Below the pieces are notes generated by a model. That model did not search any database. It saw only the letters and a program-made list of their open reading frames with translations, and was not told where the DNA came from. Made by a program: the position numbers and the translations under genes. From Streptomyces sp. TLI_235 (GTDB lineage: Bacteria > Actinomycetota > Actinomycetes > Streptomycetales > Streptomycetaceae), in NCBI GenBank assembly GCA_002300355.1, contig NSGV01000002.1, forward strand, positions 186,001-250,000: 64,000 bases of DNA. The letters run 5' to 3'. Shown here piece by piece: positions 1 to 8,891 of this stretch (the first letter of the stretch is position 1; each line of letters begins with the position of its first letter).

Positions 1-1
1 G

Positions 2-769
2 GTCGTCGCGCTGCTCGGCAGCGCGCTGACCCGGCGCCGCTACCCGCAGACCGCCAGCGGCGACCACAACGACATGGTGGGCGTGGTGCTCAGCATGTTC
101 GGCGCCATCTACGGCGTGATCCTCGCCTTCGTCATCGTCACGCTCTGGACGCAGCTGGAGAGCGCCGAGACCGTGGTGGCCACGGAGGCCACCGCCGCCG
201 CCCAGATCGTCCGGGACGCGCAGGCCTTTCCGCCGGCGCAGCGCGATCAGGTGAACCGGGCGGTCGACGGGTACGTGCATGCCGTGGTCGAGCAGCAGTG
301 GCCGCTGATGCGGGCGGGCGAGGGCGACTACAACCGCACCGCCGCCAAGCTGGAGGCCGTCTACCAGGCGCTGCAGGCCTACCAGCCGGACACGCACTCC
401 GAGCAGACCTTCTACGACCAGGCGGTGGAGAGCATCGGCCAGGTGGCCGGCCAGCGCCGGGCCAGGATCACCCAGAGCGGCCAGCAACTGCCGGTGCTGC
501 TGCAGGTGCTGGTGTACGGGGGTGCGGTGGTGATCCTGCCGCTGACCTTCCTGTACGGCATCCGCAGTCGGCGGATCCAGCTGCTGTTCGTGGGCTCGGT
601 GGCGGCGCTGATCGGCTTCGGTCTGCTGCTGGTGCTCGTCCTGGACCGGCCGCTCGCCGGGGAGTTGAGCGTGAGCCCGAGCCCGTTCAAGGAGGGGGCA
701 CTCTCGAAGTTCTGGGAGGGCCCGGTCGTGCCGGGGGCGGGGGTGGCGGACGCGCCGGCCGCGCGCTGA
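2..769 (+). CDS. DUF4239-type membrane protein, 5' end missing
   Basis: The reading frame is open from the left edge, so the true start lies outside the window; 255 residues are visible. A membrane helix (about residues 25-46, with LSMFGAIYGVILAFVIVTLW) is followed by a soluble, mainly helical part rich in Glu, Gln and Ala. Two more helices near the C terminus (about 160-180 and 185-210) flank an Arg-rich turn. This layout, with the early GAIYGVILAF motif, is that of the bestrophin-like DUF4239 family common in actinobacteria. Its function is unknown and a channel role is only inferred. The short tail after the last helix faces the cytoplasm or outside. It stands alone, convergent with the next gene. 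Confidence 0.75.
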   Translation, partial: VVALLGSALTRRRYPQTASGDHNDMVGVVLSMFGAIYGVILAFVIVTLWTQLESAETVVATEATAAAQIVRDAQAFPPAQRDQVNRAVDGYVHAVVEQQWPLMRAGEGDYNRTAAKLEAVYQALQAYQPDTHSEQTFYDQAVESIGQVAGQRRARITQSGQQLPVLLQVLVYGGAVVILPLTFLYGIRSRRIQLLFVGSVAALIGFGLLLVLVLDRPLAGELSVSPSPFKEGALSKFWEGPVVPGAGVADAPAAR

Positions 770-776
770 ACGCCGC

Positions 777-1295
777 TCAGGCGTCGGGCCCCTGGGCCCG
801 CAGCCGCCGGACGTTCTCCAGCGACTCGCGGAGTTCGTCCAGCCAGGTCTCGGAGTGCCGCTGGACGAGCCGGACGCACCAGGCCAGCGCGTCGCTGCGG
901 CTGCGGGCCACCCCGGCCTCGACGAGGGTGTCCAGCACCTGCCGTTCGGGCTGCCGGAGCCGGGTCATCACCGGCGCCGACACCGTGGTGAACATCCCGC
1001 GGACGCCGTCGCACTCGGCCCCCCACGAGACCTTGCGCCCGTACCGCCGCTCGGCCTCGCGCGCGACGGTCATCCGCGCCTCCCGGGTCCGCTCCCGGAA
1101 CTCGGCGATCCGCCCCTCCACCGCCGCCTCCCGCTCGCCCTCCGACACCCCGTCCGCCAACTCGGGCGGCGGGATGCGCCCGACCACCGTGATCTCCTCC
1201 CGGTCCACGGCGATCTCGACCAGCTCACTGAACAGCCCTTCCGGCAGCCGGCCGGTGAACCAGCCGCGCAGGGCCTCCTGCTCTGACGTAATCAT
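777..1295 (-). CDS. Small conserved actinobacterial protein with ribbon-helix-helix-like C terminus
   Basis: This 172-residue protein has no signal peptide or membrane segment. The start is placed at the ATG (MITSEQEALRGWF); an in-frame ATG seven codons upstream is possible. The N-terminal half is acidic with a VDREEITVVGR strand. The middle (about 60-100) is a charged helix. The C-terminal part (about 115-150, VLDTLVEAGVARSRSDALAWC) reads like the helix-turn-helix portion of a CopG/ribbon-helix-helix fold: a hydrophobic helix, a short turn, then SRSDALAW. From memory similar proteins are widespread in Streptomyces and uncharacterised. A DNA-binding role is inference. It faces the preceding gene tail to tail. 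Confidence 0.65.
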   Translation of the reverse strand: MITSEQEALRGWFTGRLPEGLFSELVEIAVDREEITVVGRIPPPELADGVSEGEREAAVEGRIAEFRERTREARMTVAREAERRYGRKVSWGAECDGVRGMFTTVSAPVMTRLRQPERQVLDTLVEAGVARSRSDALAWCVRLVQRHSETWLDELRESLENVRRLRAQGPDA

Positions 1296-1425
1296 GTAAT
1301 CATCATTACTCCGCATCGGACAGGCCGCAAGAGGTCGCCGGCCGAAGGACGCCGCCGTCCCTCTCGCCGGTCTCACCCCCCGGGGCACGCAGGCCCGGGA
1401 CGGGGACACGTGGCATCCTGCCCGG

Positions 1426-1791
1426 ATGGTCTCCGCCGTTTCCCAGCACCTCCGTCTCCTGCCCGGCGAGTACGTCATCGAGCACCTGGGCGACGGCGCC
1501 CCGCTGCCCGACGGCCAGTGGCTCGCCGTGGTCCGCGCCCCGGAGGGCCTGACCGCCATCCGCCCCGCTCGGCCCGAGGAAGCCGATCGCTGGTCCGCGC
1601 TCTACGGCGGCGACACCGCCCATGCGGTCGACGTGCCGGGCATGCTCGCCGCCCTGCTCACGCCGCTGGCCGCCGGCGGTATCCCGGTCTTCGTCACGTC
1701 GACCTTCCACGCCGACATCGTCCTGGTGCCCAGCGGATGCGTGTCCGCCGCGCAGGCCGCCCTCCGGGCAGCGGGCCACGTGGTCGCCTGA
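1426..1791 (+). CDS. ACT-domain protein (CASTOR/ACT_7-like), 121 aa
   Basis: The protein resembles stand-alone ACT-domain proteins. It has an N-terminal strand-rich half, with a conserved beta strand ending in WLAVVRAPEGLTAIRP, and a C-terminal half that carries GGIPVFVTSTFHADIVLVP. The latter motif is typical of the ACT_7 family, in which a small effector (often an amino acid) binds between ACT repeats. No catalytic domain is attached, so a ligand-sensing role is inferred. The start codon is ATG; no strong ribosome site is visible. The gene is monocistronic. After its stop the same frame stays open to 2196, which is discussed with the next entry. Confidence 0.7.
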   Translation: MVSAVSQHLRLLPGEYVIEHLGDGAPLPDGQWLAVVRAPEGLTAIRPARPEEADRWSALYGGDTAHAVDVPGMLAALLTPLAAGGIPVFVTSTFHADIVLVPSGCVSAAQAALRAAGHVVA

Positions 1792-1893
1792 CGCGGCGGG
1801 CCGCTCTTCGCCTCCGGAACGACGACACGACCTCCTGATCTCCCGCTCGCGCTGCCCGCTGCGCCGGAGCTCGACGAATGGCGGATCGGGCTG

Positions 1894-2196
1894 GTGACCT
1901 GGCGGCTGCTCGTCCCGCAGACGGCTCGTCCCGCCGTCGCGGCCGGCACGGCCAAGGGCCTCGCCGCCGCCGACAACCCATTGACGGACCGCGACTGCGT
2001 GATCCTCGGCGCGATCCTGTCCTGCGCCGCAGCCGTCGGCTGGCCGCTGGTCCTCATCTACATGATCCGCAGTGGTCTCGAGGATCGCCGGAGGCAACGC
2101 CCGGACGCCGGCGCCGGCCCCGCGCGGCTGCGAACTCGCCCGGCACCTACCGGGACCTCGCCGGACACCCCGGGCTCGACCACCCCCGGCAACTGA
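1894..2196 (+). CDS. Possible small membrane protein, 100 aa
   Basis: The only in-frame start I can propose is a GTG. Codons upstream of it (about 1801-1893) also look coding but hold no ATG, GTG or TTG, so the true start may be a rare codon or the gene may be decayed. The protein has one clear membrane helix (about residues 36-56, VILGAILSCAAAVGWPLVLI), followed by a basic stretch and a Pro/Thr/Gly-rich tail. I recognise no family. It precedes the PadR operator region, and its 3' end lies about 40 bases before that operator. Confidence 0.4.
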   Translation: MTWRLLVPQTARPAVAAGTAKGLAAADNPLTDRDCVILGAILSCAAAVGWPLVLIYMIRSGLEDRRRQRPDAGAGPARLRTRPAPTGTSPDTPGSTTPGN

Positions 2197-2237
2197 CCGC
2201 CCACCGTTCCCAGGCCCGGCCGACCCGAAAATCCTCT

Positions 2238-2273
2238 CGATGTATACACTCGATGTATACGCCTGATGTATGG
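2238..2273 (+). promoter_or_regulatory. Candidate PadR operator: three direct repeats at 13-bp spacing
   Basis: GATGTATAC occurs at 2239-2247 and 2252-2260, and GATGTATGG at 2265-2273. Each is exactly 13 bp from the last, and each GTATAC is itself palindromic. The block ends 7 bp before the ATG of the PadR gene. PadR proteins classically bind ATGT/ACAT half-sites over their own promoter, so autoregulation of the downstream operon is likely. The AT content is far above the neighbouring DNA. Confidence 0.75.
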
Positions 2274-2280
2274 TCAGCTC

Positions 2281-2805
2281 ATGAGTGTTCCTCTGACCCT
2301 TCTCGGGCTGCTGGAGCGAGAGCCCAGCCATGGATACGACCTCAAGCGCGACTACGACACGCTGTTCGGGCGGGACAAGCCGCTGCCGTACGGCCAGGTG
2401 TACGCGACGCTCAGCCGGCTCGCGCGGGACGGCAAGGTGGTGGCCGGCGAGGCCGAACCGGGCGGCGGGCCGGAGCGCAAGCGGTATGTCATCACCGAGG
2501 CGGGGGTGACCGAGTTCGAGACCTGGCTGGCGGAGCCGGTCGCTCCCGAACCCACCCTGCAGACGGTGCTGTTCACCAAGGTCGTACTGGCGCTGATGCT
2601 CGGCCGCGACGCCGGGCGGTACCTCGACACACAGCGGGCCGCACACATGCAGCGGATGCGCGAACTCACCGAGCTGCGCCGCACCGGCGCCCTCCTGGAC
2701 ACCCTACTGGCCGACCACGGCCTGTTCCGGCTGGAGGCCGACCTGCGCTGGATCGACCTGACGGTGGCCCGGCTGGACGCGATCGCCGAGGCGGTGCGGT
2801 CATGA
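2281..2805 (+). CDS. PadR-family transcriptional regulator
   Basis: This is a 174-residue winged-helix regulator. Residues 1-80 hold the PadR DNA-binding domain: LTLLGLLEREPSHGYDLKR, the recognition segment LPYGQVYATLSRLARDGKV, and the wing ERKRYVITEAG. The remainder is the C-terminal dimerisation helix region typical of the Vir_act_alpha_C type. An upstream in-frame ATG at 2266 lies inside the operator repeats, so the ATG at 2281 is preferred. Its stop overlaps the start of the ABC ATPase gene (ATGA), which indicates translational coupling. The role inferred from context is a ligand- or drug-responsive repressor of the linked ABC exporter. Confidence 0.88.
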   Translation: MSVPLTLLGLLEREPSHGYDLKRDYDTLFGRDKPLPYGQVYATLSRLARDGKVVAGEAEPGGGPERKRYVITEAGVTEFETWLAEPVAPEPTLQTVLFTKVVLALMLGRDAGRYLDTQRAAHMQRMRELTELRRTGALLDTLLADHGLFRLEADLRWIDLTVARLDAIAEAVRS

Positions 2806-3491
2806 CGGGCGCACTGATCGAGGCACGCGGGGTGACCCTCGCCTTCGGCGAGACCCCGGCGCTGCGCGGCGCGGACCTGACGGTCGGCGGGGGCGAGGTG
2901 CTCGCCGTGATGGGGCCGAGCGGCTCCGGCAAGTCCACGCTCCTGCACTGCCTGGCCGGCATCCTCACGCCGGACTCCGGCGAGGTCCTCTTCGACGGCC
3001 GGCGGATCGATCGCCTCGGCGAGTCCGAGCGCAGCGCGCTGCGCCGGGACCGGTTCGGCTTCGTCTTCCAGTTCGGCCAGCTCGTCCCCGAGTTGACCGC
3101 CGAGGAGAACGTCGCGCTGCCGTTGCTGCTGAGCGGCACCCGCCGTGCGGCAGCGCTCGCGGAGGCCCGGCCGTGGTTCGCCCGGCTCGGCCTGGACGGG
3201 CTGGAGCGGCGCAGGTCCGGGGAGCTGTCCGGCGGTCAGGCACAGCGGGTGGCGCTGGCGCGCGGCCTGGTGACCCGTCCGCGGGTGCTGTTCGCGGACG
3301 AGCCGACGGGTGCGCTGGACTCGTTGACCGGCGAGCAGGTGATGGAGCTGATGGTGGGTGCGGCGCGCGAACAGGGCACCACCGTGGTCCTGGTGACGCA
3401 CGAGCCGCGGGTGGCGGCGTACGCGCACCGGGAGGCGATCGTCCGTGACGGCCGGGTGACGTCGCTGTCGGTGGATCGGATCGCGTCGTGA
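2802..3491 (+). CDS. ABC transporter ATP-binding protein (MacB/LolD type)
   Basis: This 229-residue nucleotide-binding domain has Walker A GPSGSGKST (about residues 37-45), the signature LSGGQAQR, Walker B VLFADEPTGALDS and a switch histidine in VTHEPR. The length and the ADEPTGALD sequence are typical of ATPases that partner FtsX-like permeases (MacB/LolCDE/BceAB types). It overlaps both neighbours by 4 bp, so PadR, ATPase and permease form one translationally coupled operon. It should energise the permease at the inner face of the membrane for export of, or defence against, an unknown molecule. Confidence 0.92.
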   Translation: MTGALIEARGVTLAFGETPALRGADLTVGGGEVLAVMGPSGSGKSTLLHCLAGILTPDSGEVLFDGRRIDRLGESERSALRRDRFGFVFQFGQLVPELTAEENVALPLLLSGTRRAAALAEARPWFARLGLDGLERRRSGELSGGQAQRVALARGLVTRPRVLFADEPTGALDSLTGEQVMELMVGAAREQGTTVVLVTHEPRVAAYAHREAIVRDGRVTSLSVDRIAS

Positions 3492-5716
3492 TCACGCTGG
3501 CGCTGCGGCTCTCGGTGAGCGGCGGACGGGAGGCGCTGGCCAGGCTGGTCTCGATCGCGGCGGCGGTGGCGGTCGGCGTGGCGCTGCTGCTGTCGACGCT
3601 GGCCGGGATCAACGCGGTGGACGAGTCCAACGAACGGCAGTTGTGGTGGAACACCGGTGCGGCGGCCCGGACGGCGACCGCCCCGGTCGACCCGCTGTGG
3701 TGGCGGGCGCACGACGACCACTACGACGGCAAGCCGATCTTCGAGGTGGACGTGGCCGCGACCGGTCCGACCTCGCCGGTGCCACCGGGCATGGCCGCCG
3801 TGCCGGCGCCCGGGGAGTACTACGCCTCGCCCGCCCTGGCGAAGCTCGTCGCGGACGTCCCGGCGGCGGAGCTCGGCGACCGTTTCCCCGGCAGGCTCGC
3901 CGGGGAGCTGGGCGACGCCGCGCTGCCCTCGCCGGACTCGCTGATCGCGGTGGTGGGCCGCCCGGCGGAGCAGGTCCGGACCGCCCCGGGTGCCCGGGCG
4001 GTGACGACGATCGCGGACGCACTGCCGGCGAAGTGCGACAACGACTGCCCGGGCATGGGGGTGCGCGGCGACGCGATGACGCTGATCCTCTCCGTGGTGG
4101 CCGGTGCGCTGATCTTCCCGGTGCTGGTGTTCATCGGGACGGCGACGCGGCTGTCGGCGGCCCGCCGCGAGCAGCGGTTCGCAGCGATGCGGCTGGTGGG
4201 CGCCACTCCCGGCCAGGTGGCCCTGATCTCGGCGGTTGAGTCGACGCTGGCGGCGGTGGCGGGCACGGCGGCCGGCTTCGGACTGTTCGCGCTGCTCAGA
4301 CCACTGGTGGCGCAGGTGCCGTTCACCGGCGACCGGTATTTCGCAGGGGATCTGACCCTGCATGCGGTGCAGATGCTCACGGTGGCACTGGGCGTTCCGG
4401 TCGCGGCGGCGGCGGCAGCGCGGTTGGCGCTTCGCCGGGTGTCGGTGTCGCCGCTGGGGGTCAGCCGGCGGGTGACGCCGCGCCCGCCAAGGGTGAGGCG
4501 GCTGGTGCCGCTAGCGGCGGGAATCGGCGAGCTGGCCTGGTTCGTGGACCGGCGGCCGGATACGACAGACGGCCAGACCTGGGCGTACCTGTCCGGGTTC
4601 GTGCTGGTGATGCTGGCCCTGGTGGTGGCCGGGCCGTGGCTGACGATGGCCGCGGCACGGCTGGTGGCGCGGCGCACCTCGCGTCCTGCCTCGCTGATCG
4701 CGGTGCGGCGGCTGGCGGACGATCCGAAGGCGGGCTTCCGGTCGGTGAGCGGCCTGGTGCTGGCGCTCTTCGTGACCAGTGCGACGGTAGGGATCATCGG
4801 CACGATCAATGCCAACCGTGGTGTGCTGAGCGGCGACCCGCAGATGCGCGCGGCGGTGCAGCACGGTGCGCTGCTGGGCGATCCGCCGATGACGGACCGG
4901 GTGCCGGAGGTGGTGCTCACCCAGCTGAAGGCCGTGCCCGGGTACCGCGGTGCAGTGGTGGTGCACGCCAACCCGGCCGGGGTGGCGGCCGATCCGACGG
5001 ACCCGCGCCCGTGGGCGCCGGGCCTGGTGCTCTGCTCGGAGCTGGCGGGCGCCCCGGTGGTGGGTGGTTGCGCGCCGGCGGCAGAGGTCGCGGCCGTGCC
5101 GATGTACCAGTTCGTCGACCTGCAGACGGCGGCCACCCGGAAGTGGCCGGCTGCCCCCGTCTCGTCGGCGCAACTGGCCGCGCTGCCGGTGCAGATGGTG
5201 TACGTGACGACCGACGGCTCGACGGCGGCGACGGAGCGGGTGCGGACGGTGCTCGACCGGGCCTTCCCGGACCACGAGTCGCGGATGGTGAAGGACTGGG
5301 GCAGCGACCAGCAGCGGCAGTTGGCCGGCTTCCGGCAGCTGGCGAACGTGGTCATCCTGACCACCCTGCCGATCGCGGGCTGCAGTCTGGCGGTGAGTGT
5401 GGTGGCGGGGCTGTCGGACCGCAGGCGGCCGTTCGCGCTGCTGCGGCTCGGCGGGGCTCCGCTGGGCGTGCTGCGCTCGGTGGTGGCGCTGGAGAGTGCG
5501 CTGCCGCTGCTGGTGGTCGCGGGGGTGGCGACGGGGACGGGCCTGCTGGCGGCGCACCTGTTCCTGAAGTCCCAGATGCACTATGCGCTGGTGTCGCCCG
5601 GCGCGGTGTACTTCGCGCTGGTGGCACTGGGGCTGGTGGCCTCGCTCGGGATCATCGCCTCCACGCTGCCACTGCTGCGGCGGATCACCGGCCCGGAGGC
5701 GGCACGCAACGGCTGA
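3488..5716 (+). CDS. FtsX-like ABC transporter permease, 742 aa
   Basis: It starts with GTG, overlapping the ATPase stop. The first membrane helix is at about residues 20-43, followed by a roughly 150-residue extracytoplasmic domain. A first FtsX core follows (about 195-310) with the diagnostic RREQRFAAMRLVGATPGQV coupling segment. A second cluster of helices begins near 370, a second external domain spans about 440-610, and a second FtsX core (about 620-735) carries RRRPFALLRLGGAP. The duplicated FtsX layout is that of large actinobacterial permeases paired with MacB-like ATPases. The substrate is unknown; PadR control suggests a toxic or signalling compound. Confidence 0.88.
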   Translation: MITLALRLSVSGGREALARLVSIAAAVAVGVALLLSTLAGINAVDESNERQLWWNTGAAARTATAPVDPLWWRAHDDHYDGKPIFEVDVAATGPTSPVPPGMAAVPAPGEYYASPALAKLVADVPAAELGDRFPGRLAGELGDAALPSPDSLIAVVGRPAEQVRTAPGARAVTTIADALPAKCDNDCPGMGVRGDAMTLILSVVAGALIFPVLVFIGTATRLSAARREQRFAAMRLVGATPGQVALISAVESTLAAVAGTAAGFGLFALLRPLVAQVPFTGDRYFAGDLTLHAVQMLTVALGVPVAAAAAARLALRRVSVSPLGVSRRVTPRPPRVRRLVPLAAGIGELAWFVDRRPDTTDGQTWAYLSGFVLVMLALVVAGPWLTMAAARLVARRTSRPASLIAVRRLADDPKAGFRSVSGLVLALFVTSATVGIIGTINANRGVLSGDPQMRAAVQHGALLGDPPMTDRVPEVVLTQLKAVPGYRGAVVVHANPAGVAADPTDPRPWAPGLVLCSELAGAPVVGGCAPAAEVAAVPMYQFVDLQTAATRKWPAAPVSSAQLAALPVQMVYVTTDGSTAATERVRTVLDRAFPDHESRMVKDWGSDQQRQLAGFRQLANVVILTTLPIAGCSLAVSVVAGLSDRRRPFALLRLGGAPLGVLRSVVALESALPLLVVAGVATGTGLLAAHLFLKSQMHYALVSPGAVYFALVALGLVASLGIIASTLPLLRRITGPEAARNG

Positions 5717-6134
5717 ACTCGGCGGCCCGGTCCTCCCCCGCTGTGTCACGGCGGCGGGGGCCGGGCTGCCGTTCAGGGCAGGGCCGGAGCGGCAGGACGG
5801 TCCCGTGCGTCGGCTGCCGTCGACCCGCTGAACCCTCTGGCCTGGGGCGTCACATTCGGTCGCGGCCGGCGCGGCAGGTCGGCGGGCGTCGCCGGAATCG
5901 CCGTCAGGCGCCATGCCGGCGGTTGCGAGTTGACGAAGCGGAAGCATGCGGATGCCGGCGCGCGGGGCCACGGGCAGTGGCGCACGGCCCGCGCGCATCG
6001 CGCGTAGACATTGCGCGTAGAGTTTGCTTGACCTGCCTGGTTACCCGCCCGTACGTTCATCCCCGCATCGTGCGCGCCGGGCAGGTGGAACGACTCGCGT
6101 TCGCCCCTCCCGGCGGTAGAAAGGGCAGAACCAT
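5717..6134. other. 418-bp intergenic region before the HAD phosphatase gene
   Basis: The region contains the probable operon terminator, then about 240 bases in which I see no gene. Near 6000-6020 GCGCGTAGA is repeated twice within 15 bases. TTGACC at 6028-6033 with TACGTT at 6052-6057 (18-base spacer) is a plausible promoter for the phosphatase gene. A single GTTCATCCCCG at 6055 resembles one PhoP-box unit, but no second unit follows. Confidence 0.5.
5735..5760 (+). terminator. Probable terminator after the PadR-ABC-FtsX operon
   Basis: A 7-bp GC stem (CCCCCGC / GCGGGGG) with a 12-base loop lies 18 bases after the permease stop. There is no T-run, as is usual in this GC range. Confidence 0.5.
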
Positions 6135-6920
6135 ATGGTCAGGAAGACCCTCGGGAACCGCTCGAAGACCCTCGCCACCCTCGCCGTCGGCGTGGTCGTC
6201 GGCGGTGCGGTCGCGGGCGGCGGCTTCGCGGTCGCCGACACCAAGGCTCCGCGGAGCGACCGTCAGATCACCAACATGACCGACGAGGTCAACGACATCA
6301 AGGCGTACTACGGCGACACCGTCGACGCGCAGGGCGAGCACTGGCCGTCGGCGACCGGCAACTACGCCAAGCAGGTCGCCGGGATACAGAAGGACGCCAA
6401 GCAGTACCTGCAGAACCGCGCCCGCCACGACAAGGGCAAGAAGAAGGCGATCGTGCTCGACGTCGACGACACCTCGCTGTCGACGTACAACTACGAGCTG
6501 GAGACGACGTTCGTCTACAGCCCGGCGAGCAACGCCCAGTACATCGCCACCAAGACCATGCCTGCCGTCTTCGGCATGAACACCCTGGCGAAGTGGGCCG
6601 AGCAGCAGGGCTACACCGTCTTCTTCGTCACCGGCCGGCCGGAGTCCCAGCGCTCGTACACCGCGGCCAACCTGTCCGCCGTGGGCTTCCCGACCGCGGA
6701 CGCCACGCACCTGTACCTGAAGAACAAGGAGAACCCGCCGGCGTACCTGGCCTGCGGCTCGACCTGCACCACGATCGAGTACAAGTCCGGCACCCGCGCG
6801 CACATCGAGAGCCTCGGGTACCAGATCGTGGCCAACTTCGGCGACCAGTACAGCGACCTGTCCGGCGGCCACTCCGGCAAGACGTACAAGATCCCGAACC
6901 CGATGTACTACCTCCCCTGA
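6135..6920 (+). CDS. HAD-superfamily secreted acid phosphatase
   Basis: The protein is 261 residues. It has a basic N terminus and one hydrophobic segment (about residues 14-34) ending near AVA, consistent with a secretion signal. The HAD motif I VLDVDDTSLS (about 108-117) supplies the nucleophile Asp and the general acid Asp. Motif II is in FVTGRPESQRSYT. A late Asp in VANFGDQYSDL takes the motif IV position. This is the layout of the HAD acid phosphatase (HAD_2/LPP20-like, class B-type) family, which removes phosphate from organic esters outside the cell. The gene stands alone and is followed by a strong terminator. The substrate is unknown. Confidence 0.88.
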   Translation: MVRKTLGNRSKTLATLAVGVVVGGAVAGGGFAVADTKAPRSDRQITNMTDEVNDIKAYYGDTVDAQGEHWPSATGNYAKQVAGIQKDAKQYLQNRARHDKGKKKAIVLDVDDTSLSTYNYELETTFVYSPASNAQYIATKTMPAVFGMNTLAKWAEQQGYTVFFVTGRPESQRSYTAANLSAVGFPTADATHLYLKNKENPPAYLACGSTCTTIEYKSGTRAHIESLGYQIVANFGDQYSDLSGGHSGKTYKIPNPMYYLP

Positions 6921-6933
6921 CCTCTGGTCAGGG

Positions 6934-6975
6934 CGCCGGGCGCCGCTGTCGGAACCTCGACCGCGGCGCCCGGCG
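6934..6975 (+). terminator. Terminator hairpin after HAD phosphatase
   Basis: The arms are perfect 13-bp complements (6934-6946 and 6963-6975) with a 16-base loop, starting 13 bases after the stop codon. Confidence 0.75.
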
Positions 6976-7199
6976 TCGCCGGTCCCGGCCCTCTGTCCAC
7001 CGCGGTCTCCGCCCCACACTCGTACGAACGAGTGGTCTACCGCGAAAGCTGCGCCACCGCCCTGTTCGACCACGTCCTACGGCGTCGACGGATGCTAGCT
7101 TCGAACTCCTCGTCGGATTCGACCGACGCCTGCCGACGGCGCGAGGACAGTGCGTCCGTCGAACGGGTTCCCTGTCCGATCGGTGGTGGCCAGGTGGGT

Positions 7200-8687
7200 A
7201 TGTGGTCGCGGCGTGCCGTGCTGGCCGGCCTTGTCTCGTCGCCGGTGCTGACGGCCGGCTGCCTCGCCGGCACCGCCGGCAAGACGCCACCTCACGACGG
7301 AACCGGAAGCGGGCCGCTGCCCGAGGAGCACGGGCCCGCCGGCTACCGGCGGCTGCCGATCCCGCCGCTCGCGGAATCCCGCCTTGAGAACGGCGTGCGG
7401 TGGTTCACCCTGGAAGCGCGGCCCGGCAGCGCGAGCATCGTGCCCGGCACGTCCACCCCGACCTGGGGCTACTCGCAGGACCTCCTCGGTCCGACCCTGC
7501 GCGCCCGCACCGGCGAGACGGTGGGCGTCCGGGTCCGCAACCGCCTGCCCGAGACCACCTCGGTCCACTGGCACGGCATGCATCTGCCCGCACGCTTCGA
7601 CGGCGGCCCCCACCAACCGATCGCCCCGGACGCCATCTGGGAGCCCTCCTGGGTGATCGCCCAGCCCGCGGCGACCCTCTGGTACCACCCGCACCCCCAC
7701 GGGTCGACCCAGGTGCACGCCTACCGCGGCCTGGCCGGGCTGTTCCTCGTCGACGACGAGACCGGCGCGGGTCTGCCGCACGAGTACGGCATCGACGACC
7801 TCCCGGTGATCGTGCAGGACAAGAAGCTCAACCCCGACGGCACCCTGGACGAACGCGACGACGCCGGGACGGGGCTGCTCGGTCCCACGGTGACGGCGAA
7901 CGGGATCGCGGGAGCGTATGCCCCGGTCGCCACCGACCGGGTGCGCCTGCGCATCCTCAACGGCTCGACGATGCGGGTCTACAACCTCGGCCTGGACGAC
8001 GACGGCGAGTTCGAGATGGTGGCCTCCGACGGTGGGCTGCTCGCAGCCCCCGTCCGGCTCCGCCGCCTCGCACTGACGCCCGGCGAGCGGGCGGAGATCG
8101 TCGTCCGCATGCAGGCCGGCCGACCGCGTACCCTGCGTTCCTTCCCGTCCCCGCTGCCCGCCAGGAAGGGCCGCGGACCGTCCGCAGGCGCCGCCCGGAG
8201 CGAGGAGTTCGAGATCCTGCTCCTGAACCCGCGGCCGCAGCTCCGCACCGGCGCGGCGACGCCCTCAAAGCTGGCCGTGATTCCCCCGCCCGTCACGGCC
8301 GCCGCAGTGGCACGGACCTTCGAACTCGACGGCAACACGATCAACGGCCTGCCGATGGACATGGCCCGGATGGACCTCACCGCCACCGTCGACGTCCCGG
8401 AGATCTGGACGGTGACGAACACCCACAACCGGGTGCACAACTTCCACGTGCACGACAACCACTTCCAGGTCCTCGACGTCAACGGCAGCCCTCCCCCACC
8501 GGAACTGGCCGGCTGGAAGGACACGGTCGCCGTGCCGCCGTCGGGCTCGGTGCGCCTCGCCGTGGTCTTCCGCGACTACACCGACCCGCAGAACCCGTAC
8601 ATGTTCCACTGCCATCTGATGCGCCACGAGGACGACGGAATGATGGGCCAGTTCCTGGTCGTCGGTCCGGGACAGCGGAGCGGCTGA
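7200..8687 (+). CDS. Multicopper oxidase, Tat-exported lipoprotein
   Basis: The protein is 495 residues. The N terminus MWSRRAVLAG has a twin-arginine signal followed by a lipobox LTAGC, so the mature protein should be folded with copper in the cytoplasm, exported by Tat and lipidated. All copper-binding motifs are present: HWHGMH, WYHPHPHG, HNFHVHDNHF and FHCHLMRHEDDGMMG, the last with the type-1 copper Cys-His and axial Met. The order and length match CotA/CueO-like three-domain oxidases acting on cuprous ions, phenols or similar substrates with O2. The ATG at 7200 follows AGGTGG; the open frame upstream to 7032 lacks signal logic and is excluded. Confidence 0.93.
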   Translation: MWSRRAVLAGLVSSPVLTAGCLAGTAGKTPPHDGTGSGPLPEEHGPAGYRRLPIPPLAESRLENGVRWFTLEARPGSASIVPGTSTPTWGYSQDLLGPTLRARTGETVGVRVRNRLPETTSVHWHGMHLPARFDGGPHQPIAPDAIWEPSWVIAQPAATLWYHPHPHGSTQVHAYRGLAGLFLVDDETGAGLPHEYGIDDLPVIVQDKKLNPDGTLDERDDAGTGLLGPTVTANGIAGAYAPVATDRVRLRILNGSTMRVYNLGLDDDGEFEMVASDGGLLAAPVRLRRLALTPGERAEIVVRMQAGRPRTLRSFPSPLPARKGRGPSAGAARSEEFEILLLNPRPQLRTGAATPSKLAVIPPPVTAAAVARTFELDGNTINGLPMDMARMDLTATVDVPEIWTVTNTHNRVHNFHVHDNHFQVLDVNGSPPPPELAGWKDTVAVPPSGSVRLAVVFRDYTDPQNPYMFHCHLMRHEDDGMMGQFLVVGPGQRSG

Positions 8688-8891
8688 ACACACGCCGGCC
8701 AGCACCCCGCAGCCGGCGGCCGGGAGCGGGGTTGCCCCGCCCGTGCGGGTGCACGCCGTCCACCGCTCGGTCGATCGCAGACGAATCCGCTCGTGGCCCG
8801 GGCCGTGGGCGTGCCGGGGACGAGTCCCAGGTCGGCGGCCGGGACCGTGCCCGCGCCGGGGACGACGGCCGGAGCCCAGCTGTGGCGCGGG

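Noticed and set aside
6055-6065. GTTCATCCCCG, like one PhoP-box unit before a phosphatase
   Set aside because: PhoP boxes need at least two adjacent 11-bp units, and neither flank matches.
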